Assembly (NCBI GenBank): GCA_009761415.1
Contig: QUOL01000002.1
Location: 2,046,001-2,110,000 of the forward strand
Length of the DNA: 64,000 bases
Source: Sarcomyxa edulis
Taxonomy: Eukaryota > Basidiomycota > Agaricomycetes > Agaricales > Mycenaceae
Direction: 5' to 3'
The notes below the pieces were generated by a model. The model searched no databases. It was not told the origin of the DNA and saw only the letters and a program-made list of their open reading frames with translations. Positions 34,396 through 44,116 of the stretch are shown here, piece by piece; the first letter of the stretch is position 1, and every line of letters starts with the position of its first letter. A program made the translations under genes and the position numbers.

Positions 34396-34852
34396 TCATG
34401 TACGAGATGGAGGAGATACCTAACGATCAAAAGTAAGTGCTGTAGATGGTCTCGGTAGCAAAAACACTCACCAGGATTACACCGTCTCCTCTAACAAACA
34501 GCATCTCCATTTTTCGCTTTGCGACCTAGAATGAATGCATGTCAGATATCTAGCTGGGTAAACTGACGAGTTCAACAAACTCACGTTGATAGTCGCCTGA
34601 CCCTCGGGGACACCCTCAGTGTCATCTACGATCATGATAGTCTCTTCGACATCACTCAGGATGAGGTTCATATGTCCATCATAAGCCTATTGATTTGAGT
34701 TCACTAATGCGTCTCAGAGTCTTGAAACCGAGACGTACATGCAAAATTCCTGTGAGTTCTCTGTCGCCTCTAAGCTTGACGAATACACGCTCGCTGAGAG
34801 ATAGTCTGATGAGATCGAATGGCTCCTGGATTCCGTTCGATGAGGAGTCCAT
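34396..34852 (-). CDS. LSM3: U6 snRNA-associated Sm-like protein LSM3
   Basis: Subunit of the LSM2-8 ring on U6 snRNA and the LSM1-7 mRNA-decay ring. Four exons (34852-34739, 34686-34585, 34525-34472, 34419-34396) give 97 aa. It starts [21 protein letters not shown]. Sm motif 1 is [21 protein letters not shown] with [10 protein letters not shown]. Sm motif 2 is [12 protein letters not shown] followed by SPPSRT, the standard LSM3 end. The last coding exon has eight codons. It is divergent from the U1-C gene with only 92 bp between the start codons. Confidence 0.95.
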
Positions 34853-34944
34853 TGCAACAAATGGGTTCACGTGCAGAGCGTTTCTAGAGTGTGCTTCAAA
34901 CTCCGACCCAACTGCTTTCTTTGCTCACGACCGTCAAGACCAAA
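34853..34944. promoter_or_regulatory. Shared divergent promoter of LSM3 and U1-C
   Basis: 92 bp between the start codons of two core spliceosomal genes on opposite strands. No TATA box seen. Co-transcription from one bidirectional promoter is likely (inference). Confidence 0.5.
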
Positions 34945-35831
34945 ATGCCTGTATGTCGGATCGTCTTATTTGCATGCATTCGTTGACCTTTTATTATCGT
35001 CTAGAAACACTATTGCGACTACTGCGATGTCTTTCTGACCCACGACTCTACTTCTGGTGAGTACAAGAACTTTGATCTGAACCGCTCGATAGCTTATTCA
35101 TTGATCTTCCTCAGTCCGAAAGGCACACAACAGTGGGAGAAATCATCTCTCGAACGTCAGAGATTACTATGCTTGTCAGTAAAATGTCCCATCGCTCATG
35201 TTCATAACGCTCACATAGTTCATTTAGCGCTCGGGCACGACAAGGCGCAAAGTATCATTGATCAGATTACCTCTGCCTATGAATCGAGCGGAGGACCACC
35301 ACCCGGAGGATTTGGCTTTGGACCTCAACACCTTGGTGGACCTCCTCCTGGATACGGTGCTCCACCGATGGGATTCGGAGGACCTCCTCCACCAGGTTTC
35401 GGTGAGTTGCACTTCACTCTGAACGTCTATATCTGATTCATGTTTCTTGCCATAGTACGACCTCCTTTCCCTCCTGGTGGGTTTCCCCCAGGTATGATGC
35501 CTCCAGGTGCTCCTCCGTTCCCTCCTAATGGGATGCCTCCTCCTGGTATGGCATTCCCCGGTGGTACGTACCTGCTTCTTTCTCTCCCTATGAACACAAC
35601 TGATCGTTTCGTACTGCAGGTGCACCTCCATTCCCTCCCAACGGTGCTGTTCCTCCTGGTGTCGCACTTCCTCCCTTCCCACCGAATGGTAACTTTCCAC
35701 CTGCAGGCAACTTTTCTAGTCCTCCTCCTGCATCACAACCCCAAGGATCTCCCCCAAACGCAGGTGGACCTCCGGCTGGAAGTGGACCTAGTATTCACCC
35801 CGACAGATTGAGGATGATGGGTGGAAGGTAG
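34945..35831 (+). CDS. YHC1: U1 small nuclear ribonucleoprotein C (U1-C)
   Basis: Stabilises U1 snRNP pairing with the 5' splice site. Six exons (34945-34950, 35005-35056, 35115-35174, 35228-35401, 35456-35563, 35620-35831) give 203 aa. The first coding exon is just ATG CCT. The joined start MPKHYCDYCDVFLTHDS, then VRKAHNSGRNHLSNV, is the U1-C matrin-type C2H2 zinc finger with both Cys and both His. DYYASLGHDKAQSIIDQIT is the conserved second helix. The C-terminal half is Pro/Gly/Met/Phe-rich (PPGGFPPGMMPPGAPPFPP), as in fungal and animal U1-C. The protein ends DRLRMMGGR. Confidence 0.95.
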
Positions 35832-36125
35832 AGCGTGATGTATATCCATTTTTTATCATTGTTGTGTGAATATAATTCGGTCACCCGGCTCGGTGTTCCT
35901 TCCATGTCGTGACCACGTCGTGACCATTGAATGTCAGAGAACATATCGGGACTTGCAAGCCTCTTTGCAGATATGAGCGTGAGGATGTAGATCGCATGAG
36001 ATGCGCCTGGTTCGGCGCACGTTCGTTGAGATTACCAAATATGGGTTGTAGATATGGTCTTTTGAACTTTTCACTAGAAACTCTTGCCCGTAATAGTACT
36101 CTTTCTCTCCTAATTCACGCCAACA

Positions 36126-36728
36126 ATGTCAACCCAACCTCTTCTTCAACGCACAGCTGCAAAGCGTATCGCCCTCCCCGTGCGTGTCGAGCCCAAAGTT
36201 AGCTTCGCAAATGAACGCACGTTCCTCAGCTGGCTTCATTTTACCGTCGTCTTGGGTGGTCTCGCCGTCGGGCTACTCAATTTTGGTGACAAGGTATGCA
36301 TATCCCGACTCCCATCTCGCGTGCTACTCAGCGTCTAACGACGTGATGTACGCTGCAGGTTGGGAAGATCTCAGCGGCCATGTTTTCGGTCGTAGGTGCG
36401 TTCGCGGTCTTGGGTGCAGAAATAATGAGGCGATCGTTCTGATATCCCTTCGATCGTGTTAGCTATGGGAATCATGATCTACGCCCTATATACGTATCAT
36501 TGGCGAGCAGCATCTATTAGAAGAGGTGGACGAGGGCCGTACGACGACAGACTAGGACCCGTGAGTTCACCCCACTCTGTTACGTCGCTGTGGTCCTCAT
36601 TATCTTCGATAGACCGTGTTATGTATCGCCTTACTGAGTACGTGGTACTCTCTCCATATCTCTCTTTTGCTAACCCTTCCGCAGTTGCGATAATCGTGAA
36701 TTTCGTCTTACGCTTCACAGAGTCTTAG
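36126..36728 (+). CDS. VTC1: Vacuolar transporter chaperone subunit VTC1 (DUF202)
   Basis: Membrane subunit of the polyphosphate polymerase complex at the vacuole/ER. Five exons (36126-36293, 36359-36395, 36463-36560, 36613-36637, 36685-36728) give 123 aa, close to the yeast 129. After a short basic N-terminus ([20 protein letters not shown], the DUF202 signature) there are three membrane helices: [38 protein letters not shown] with [19 protein letters not shown] after it, and [19 protein letters not shown]. The 25- and 37-nt exons are needed to close the frame. The preceding 294 bp hold no gene. Confidence 0.92.
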
Positions 36729-36892
36729 GCCGTTCACGCGTTTCTCTGATAACATATACACACCCACATCGGACTATCTATTACCCATGCATCTAATACT
36801 TCTCGTATGTCGTTTTCGTTAGGAAAAGGTCCCATTTACTATCAACAAGGACTTACTTACCACACATGTATAACCCTCCCCTCCCCCTGGAT

Positions 36893-38801
36893 TCAACTTC
36901 GTTTTTGTCGCTTCGTCCCTGCCCGTGTAGAAACTGTTGCTGAAGTATCGACGGAGGAGATAGACACGGATCTCCGCGGCTGAGAAAAGTTTAAAACGGT
37001 TCAGTTTCTGCGATAGGTGGGTCCTTTGGAAAGAATACACTCACGTGCTTTCGGCTTCGCGTACTTCGCGTACTGACGACACTTTGGGCTCTTCCATCTT
37101 CACCATCCGCTTCCCCTGCTTCTTCTACCTCCATCGACTCACTGTGGCCCATACCCTCCACGCCTTCACTCTCCCGGTTCCCTAATCTGGTCTTCAAGAC
37201 TTGGATATCATAATCAACCTTGTCCACAAGTTTCTTGGTCTCAATCAGTGCCGTCGTTGCTTCGAGCAAAGACTCGAGCTGAGCACAGTTCTCTCGGGTA
37301 GGCATGACGAGACGGCTGTGCGATATCCCAAGTTCGGCAAGGGCCTGTGTGACTTTTGGTGCGATCGAGGCTTTGGGAACAGGTAATTTGAATGAACGGA
37401 GGAAGGCAGGATGATGTACGAGTTTTGTAGCCGTAGCTGTGGCTGGTGGAATTTCCGTGCGAATGATACAATTCTGAGCATCTGTAACAGCAACACAACA
37501 TTGTTGTCAGTTTTGTACAGGACCGCTGGAGTAAGAGACATACCAAAGGCAGCGTTCTTTGCAGTTTGTTGTGGCCGTTTGACGACAGGAGGGGCCAAGG
37601 AAATGATATTCGATGGCGTAGCTGGACTGTCGATATCCATGGCATTGGCTTTCCGTTTCTTCTTGACATCGATGGTAAGCCCCAACGCTCCTTCGTCCTC
37701 GACAATGTCGGGCAACCCGGAGTCAATACCGGCCAGCGTTCGGAGTAATTCCTCTCTGTCTCTCTTGAACTGCCGTTCGTTTTGTTCGAGACGCTTGATT
37801 TCGATGTACAGAGCTTCTTCCTCTGCAATTTGATCTTCGGTGCGGTTCTCGAGGCTGGCAACGTATTTCTTGCGTGTGACTTCTCGCTCTGAAGGGGGTT
37901 TAAGATCTTATCGGGGATGGGGTGAGCTAGGGTACTCACCTTTGTCAAATTGGAAGCTGGAAAGCAACATGCTTTTGCTAGCTTCGTCGCCTGCCCATGG
38001 CCGGCTCCGGATTAACTTCCTGCAGACACTGCAATACCGTTCTTTCAAATCCTGAGTCCAAAACAGTGTTTAGCAGTAGCATGTGTGCAAACTGAAAGAA
38101 GAGATTTGCCTCTAAGGAGCGCGGGGACCCTCCAGGAAACTCATATCGATCGTACACAACGAACCATCGCGAATCGTATTCTTGTACAACTTTGAACAGG
38201 TAGTCTGTTTCGTCCTTTGTCCATTCTTCGTCTTTCATGCGAGAGTGTTAGCCGCCCAGTAGTACTGTGTCAATAGCGAATATATGTACCTTCCAGAAGT
38301 CGCGTATATTCGTCTTGAGAATATGTATATGTAGGGGTTTGTACGTTGTATTTGGCGAATGGGTATTCTGAAGGTCCTTCGTTCGTGTTTAGAATAAACA
38401 GTATAGCAAGAGAGAGTCGCACCAGCGTCGGGTTCGTCTGTTGCCTTTGCCCAATGGCTAAGATACAAGGAGTCATTTCGAGCACTGTTCTTGAAAGACC
38501 GCCACTCCCTACACATTTCCAAACGGTCATCAAATCAACCATTCCTATGAAGATATATTTCAGCCCACCATTTAACTTTCCCCCCACCTCCAAGGTTCGG
38601 TTTCTGTTTGAGACGCGGCTTGGCTAACTGAGCCGCCAGTGAAGGGGCAGAAGGGCCGATGAGTGAGTACAATTCCCGAGATATGCCTTCTGGTTTTCGA
38701 GTTGATGGTATGATAGGTTTCTTAAGTTGTGATGGGCCTGGAGTGGAAGAGGGACCTGGGAGGGAGAGGATGCTTCGGACGTCTGCAGCTGTTGCGGCCA
38801 T
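36893..38801 (-). CDS. SWC4: SWR1/NuA4 complex subunit SWC4 (DMAP1/EAF2)
   Basis: Shared subunit of the SWR1 remodeller (H2A.Z deposition) and NuA4 acetyltransferase. Eight exons (38801-38569, 38508-38423, 38376-38290, 38231-38110, 38051-37940, 37888-37544, 37481-37045, 36979-36893) give 502 aa. It starts MAATAADVRSILSLPG; the conserved core is KPEGISRELYSLIGPSAPSL then KVKWEWRSFKNSAR. The SANT/Myb-like region is DEEWTKDETDYLFKVVQEYDSR, with RWFVVYDRY and DLKERYCSVCRKL. A coiled coil (QIAEEEALYIEIKRLEQNERQF) and a Ser/Thr-Arg-rich end follow. The intron at 38109-38052 begins GC instead of GT; the phase-0 join of LE to DLKERY supports it. Confidence 0.93.
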
Positions 38802-39006
38802 GGTGGGGAGATGGAAGAGCTAAAGAGGAATTTGGCCACGCGAGGTTTATGATCGAGGTCACGATTTCGATCACTGGATGCCGTGTCGGCGCCCCAATAC
38901 CGTGTCAGCGCAGTCAAATGGGCGCTAGACCTCCTTCAAGTTCATCTACCAGAACTTGAGTAGCATCTAATCTTCACAAGATTGCCCTAGTTCTTGAACC
39001 ACTGCA

Positions 39007-41286
39007 ATGCACGGAAAACCTGAATCGGACGACGACACTTTCGAAGATGTCTGGTTCGATGCTGGCAAGGATGCCACCGCCGAACGTGATGGTGCAACCA
39101 CCAACCTGAAAGAGAGGACAGATTTCTACGACCAATGGATCGAGAAGGGTATGTCTTTCGCCCCTCCTGCTAATTGATTGAACGTCTCAACTTCCCCCTC
39201 AGCTTCTGCCAAGCACAGTGGCCCCGAGATATTTATGTAGGTCTACGAATCGGATGTTGATGTAGAAGTTCTAATAAGCTATTGACTTAGTGCTCACGGA
39301 CTTCGTAAAGTATATCCCAAGCACTCGCTCGTTATGACGTCCATGAACGTCTTGAACTTCCCCGGAGTCGTGTCCGTGCCTCTCGAGAAGACTCCTCTCA
39401 TCACCAATACTATATTTGCCGCTTTGCCTCAGCGTTCTGCTATTCCTGGAGTCTTGATTGACAATGTGGAATATGGGTCCTTCAGATTGGCATGGGATGC
39501 AAGTGCTCATATGTGTTGCGCTGACTCCTTACTGACATGATAACCATAGAAATCTGATTTCTTGTTGTTCACTGTGACGGCAAGTCTCATTATTATACCG
39601 CTTCACGCTTGCTCCCAGTACTGACTCAAGACTGCGTACCAGTGGCCCGTGACCTATGGCTCCAAATCACAGCATTATATACTCCACGAAGGATCAGACG
39701 AACCCGCTCGAGCACTCCTCCTCGCTGCTGGTGTATGGGCTAATGTCGCCCATGATGAGATCTGGGTGTTCAATCAAGGATTCTGGAGAAAGGATCATGC
39801 TCTATGGGAATCAGTTCAGGTCGGCAATTGGAAGGACGTCATACTCAAGGACGAGTTCAAGAAGGCACTCAAGAAGGATATCTATGGGTTCTTCAAGTCT
39901 GAAGCTTTGTACAAACAGTTTGCTATTCCTTGGAAGGTATGCACATGTCCGCTGAATTACTGACGTTGAATCTGACGTGATTTATAGCGAGGCATCATCA
40001 TGCATGGTCCACCAGGTATGCTTACTCCTATGCTTAAGTTCGTATTACTCAGTGGACGGAATTTAGGAAACGGAAAGACGATCAGTATCAAGACGATCAT
40101 GAAGGAATGTGATGCTCTTGGGTTTACACCTCTTTATGTGAAATCTTTCCAGAGTGCGTACTATGGCCATGTTTCCTACGTCCGTTTCTTCCGTATTCTG
40201 ACACAATATCACTCATCATGATCAGGCTACATGGGAGAAGAAGGGTCAATGGCCGCCGTCTTCTCCAAAGCAAGGCAACTAAGCCCTTGCGTGATTATTC
40301 TGGAAGATCTGGACAGTCTCATCAATAATAGCAATCGCTCGTTCTTCCTCAATCAACTCGATGGGCTTGAAGGCAACGATGGTCTGCTCGTCATTGGAAC
40401 CACGAATCACTTCGATCAGCTCGATCCTGGATTGTCAACTAGGCCCAGTCGGTTTGATCGTAAATAGTAAGCGTCCAGTCTGCTCAAGTCATGCATGACT
40501 CTTACACCTTATCATTAGCCTGTTCGACGATCCTGACCGTGAAGAACGTGCCCTGTATGCCCAGTATTGGCAAGACAAACTCAAGGTCAACGAGGACATA
40601 GCCTTCCCTGACTCTTTGGTGGGTGAAGTAGCCGATGCGACTGCACAGTTCAGTTTTGCATATCTCAAAGAAGCATTGTACGTCGATTTCCCATTGTTCA
40701 TTTCGAACGCCATACTCACGCGTCCAAACCAAGTGTCTCTTCCCTCGTTACATTGGCAGGTTGGGATGGTGACGATAAACCTTCCTTCGCCACAGCTCTC
40801 AAAGGACAAATCAGGCTCTTGAGGAAGCAGTTGGATAAGAGTCCAAATACTACGAAGTCCTCACTGGACCGAAACCCTCCGTCGTCCAAGGAGCAGGTCC
40901 CGGATAATTCTCGCGACATACGCACGCTCTTGGATGCCCTCTCGGACTCGCTCGACAAGACTGCTATTGGTTCAGCCAGGATATTTAGCACCGTCGATCC
41001 ATCCACCGTCCCTGGTAATCGTGATATCCGTGCTCTTCTGGACGCTCTGTCCGACTCCATCTCCAAGAGCGAAGCTCTGAACATACGCTCCCAGTGGCTG
41101 CAGGAGGCTGCAGATGGCGGTAATGAGTTCCGGGCTCTTTTGGATAGGATGCTTATGCTGAGAGATGGCACTGCTCCCGGTGGGAGATATTCTTCCGAGA
41201 GGAATTTTGAGACTGGGGTCCGCGGTTCGACTTCATCGCAGACCGTCGGTCGAGATTTCAATGGGAGAGTCTACCGAGACTTGTAG
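39007..41286 (+). CDS. AAA-family ATPase, function unknown
   Basis: Ten exons (39007-39148, 39203-39236, 39291-39498, 39550-39579, 39643-39936, 39988-40015, 40067-40153, 40226-40466, 40519-40677, 40734-41286) give 591 aa. The N-terminal about 225 residues ([29 protein letters not shown]) form a domain typical of a fungal AAA group. The AAA module has Walker A HGPPGNGKT, Walker B VIILEDLD (Glu-Asp order, as in Bcs1-like proteins), sensor 1 VIGTTNH and arginine finger RPSRFDR. The C-terminal part has three related segments: [30 protein letters not shown] and FRALLDRML. Introns 3 and 4 start GCAAGT, not GT, and both are forced or favoured by frame. Substrate unknown. Confidence 0.85.
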
Positions 41287-41460
41287 ACTCAGAAACCTCG
41301 AAGGAGAAGCATTATATACCACGGAATTGTAATATACGCGAAATGTACTCATACTAGGTGGAATATTGATTTCCCACGATACGCGACGCAAGTCACGTTT
41401 TTCAATTTGCCACTGGAGAACGAAGCTTGCCCTCATTCAATTTTCAAGTCGACCCTAAAC

Positions 41461-43866
41461 ATGGCCTCAGAGTCTACCGCCGAAACTCTGACTTCTGACA
41501 TCCAGCAAGCTCTTCAGCACGCCGTCGTCGAAGTCAACAATGCATTCTCTGGTCAAGAGCCCCCTAAAAAGAAGAAGAAGAAGAAACGTTCTCGAGAAGA
41601 GGATGGCCAGGTTGAGACGGGTACTGGGGACGGTGAGTTGAAGGAGAAGAAACGGAGGAAGAAGAAACACCATCAGGATCAGGAGGTTGTCGACGAGCAG
41701 ACCTTGGAACAGCCGACTACTGTCGAACCTCAAGTAGCCGAGCACAAGAAGAAGAAGAAAAAGAAGGATAAAGGAAAGCAGACCGAGACTGAGGTAGTCA
41801 ACTTACAGACTCAAGATCCCATGCAATGCGACGAGTCTTCTTCTGGTGCGGATGCACAAGCGTCAACTGCCGCATTCCTATCTGCCCTTGTCGCTGCTGC
41901 TGCTGCAACACCTGATCAACAGATGGCGTATCCTCCTCAACCCGACCCTTTCTATCCTCCGATGCAATACGGATATGCACCTGGCCAGTTCCCTCAGCAG
42001 CAGCAAGGAACACTCTTCCCTACCCCTCCTGTTACCCAATTCAGCGATGCGTCGTACGGCAGTAATGATGACGTTCTTCGCGCAATTCAAAGCCTTGATG
42101 TTACGAAAATTGCCAACGTTCTCAAGACCTTAGGTGACGCTGCTGCTGCCGCTTCCAATGCACCCTTCGGTGGGCAACCCATGCCGCCCCCTCAGCAGGG
42201 CACGTCTTTTGGACACCCATCAACCATGTATAGATCGGCGCATGGTGCAACGAAACAGCAAAAGCCCAAGATTTTCGATCCGTCTCTGCCTGCCCCTGAA
42301 AATTATACTACTCCAAACCATGCACATCTACTGGCGAACAAGTGGATGAACGTCAGTAAGCTTGCTGAACTGGTCCGAACAGAGGGTGTGTCTTGAATGT
42401 AGATCAACATACCTCAAAAATACTGACGACACCTCAAAAGGTCTGGTCTATAAGAAGGGCAAATTCTCAGCTATCGAGGATCATCATCTCAAACAAGCCA
42501 TTGAGAATTATCGTGTCGTAAGTGTCGAAACATCGAAGAATCGTCGGTGTTGTAATCTCTATTCTTGTTCCAGGGAAAGCAATTGGGAGAAGAGCAGATC
42601 CACGAGATCATATTCAATAAGAACGAAAAGAATAAAGATAATGCATTCTGGTCCGAGATTAGTTCGTATCGGCGTTGTTTCTTTGACATAAGTATACATT
42701 GTTCATTACCTCATATCACTAGCTGCGGCCGTCCCTCAACGTCCTATCATAGCTGTGTACCATCATATTCGTAGGAGCTTCCACCCAATGAAGGGACAAG
42801 GGAAATGGATGCCTTCTGAAGATCAATTACTGGAGGAGTACGTGATCGTCTGAATCGTTATCTTAGTTTGCTCATGGAATTGCTTCACATCTTCCAGGGC
42901 CGTGGCCACTTTTGGACAGCAATGGGAGAAGGTCAGTTCGAAAGTGGGTCGAATGTCTTCCGATTGTCGAGACAGGTATCGGAATCATATCGTTGGCAGG
43001 GACGTTCGCATTAACGGTCAGTCACTCTCCTTTACTTCAGAGGCAGAATACCCAACTCATCTTGTTATGTTCCTTAGGTCATTGGACGAAAGAAGAAGAA
43101 GATAGATTAACGGATATCGTTGTAGATATGACGGTGAAGCAAGGAAAAGACGCCGACAACGATGTTTTCTGGGGCAGAGTAAGTGAACTCATGGGCAACA
43201 CGCGCGGTAGGCAGCAATGTCGGATAAAATGGTACGTCCATACCACTTAGAGTAGCTGGGCTTCAGTCGCTTACAGTTCTGTTCAGGATTGATTCCCTCA
43301 GCAAGGATTTCAAGGCTGATGGGACAAAAACACGATGGAGTCAACAGGATGCCTACATTCTCGTGCACAAGTTCGTCAATTCTTATCAACATCTAGATCG
43401 TCCACAAGTTGATGCTCGACATATCCAGGGTCGACTCTTTGAATGTTCGAGATGATACCGAGATTGACTGGAAGACTTTATCCGATCCTCAATGGAATCT
43501 GTGGAGTGCTCATTCCTTACAGCGACGATGGATGACTATGAAAAGAAGTATCAAAGGATACGAAGAGATGAATCATCAAGGTGAGTATTATGTCTGGTAT
43601 ATCTTCTCTGAGGCACGCTCACGCTCTTTTCCACAGAAATCATGGACATTCTTCGTGTCAAAAAGGCCCAGTTGCCCATTATACCTGCGACTGGTAAAAA
43701 GCGTAAGGAGCGCAAGGTCACCAGTGCTGCTGCAGTTGCAGACACAGAATGGTCCAAAGATACGGGGACTGATGTTCCCGAGGCAGGACCCAGTAATGGT
43801 CCTGGCACAATCGCTAACGCTGATTTGGATGATGAATCGTCATCAGATATCGGTACTAGTAGTTGA
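41461..43866 (+). CDS. REB1: REB1-like Myb/SANT DNA-binding protein
   Basis: Resembles Reb1/TTF-I/DMTF1 factors that bind rDNA terminators and promoters. Nine exons (41461-42385, 42441-42517, 42574-42661, 42723-42837, 42898-43016, 43078-43231, 43287-43370, 43429-43580, 43637-43866) give 647 aa. The N-terminus has several poly-Lys runs (PPKKKKKKKRS, KKKKKKKDKGK) that act as nuclear signals, then Gln/Pro-rich text. Myb-type repeats follow from about 330: FSAIEDHHLKQAIENY, GKWMPSEDQLLEEAVATFGQQWEKV, GHWTKEEEDRLTDIVVDM with WGRVSELMGNTRGRQQCRIKW, and TRWSQQDAYILVHKV. The tail is Ser/Asp-rich. The symbol is by family resemblance only. Confidence 0.82.
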
Positions 43867-44075
43867 CGACGATGAATACAGGCAATATGTTGAGACCGAG
43901 TTCATAGTATTCGCGTACTCAACCTTTCTCCGCAGAGAATGATTATTATGCCTCCGTCCCAAGATATAAGCACCAACAACTCAAGATCCAAATTAGGACA
44001 AGTAAGTTCGACAATTCCCGGTGCCTCAGTGGAAGCGCATGTTCGTTCATCACGTATTTGTGCACTGTGCACATG

Positions 44076-44083
44076 TATAAAAG
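44076..44083 (+). promoter_or_regulatory. TATA box of the amidohydrolase gene
   Basis: TATAAAAG lies 34 bp upstream of the ATG at 44117 and just 7 bp before another in-frame ATG at 44090. Because transcription usually starts well downstream of a TATA box, it favours 44117 as the translated start. Confidence 0.5.
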
Positions 44084-44116
44084 GCGTGTATGAGGAGACC
44101 GTACTTTGCATCTACC

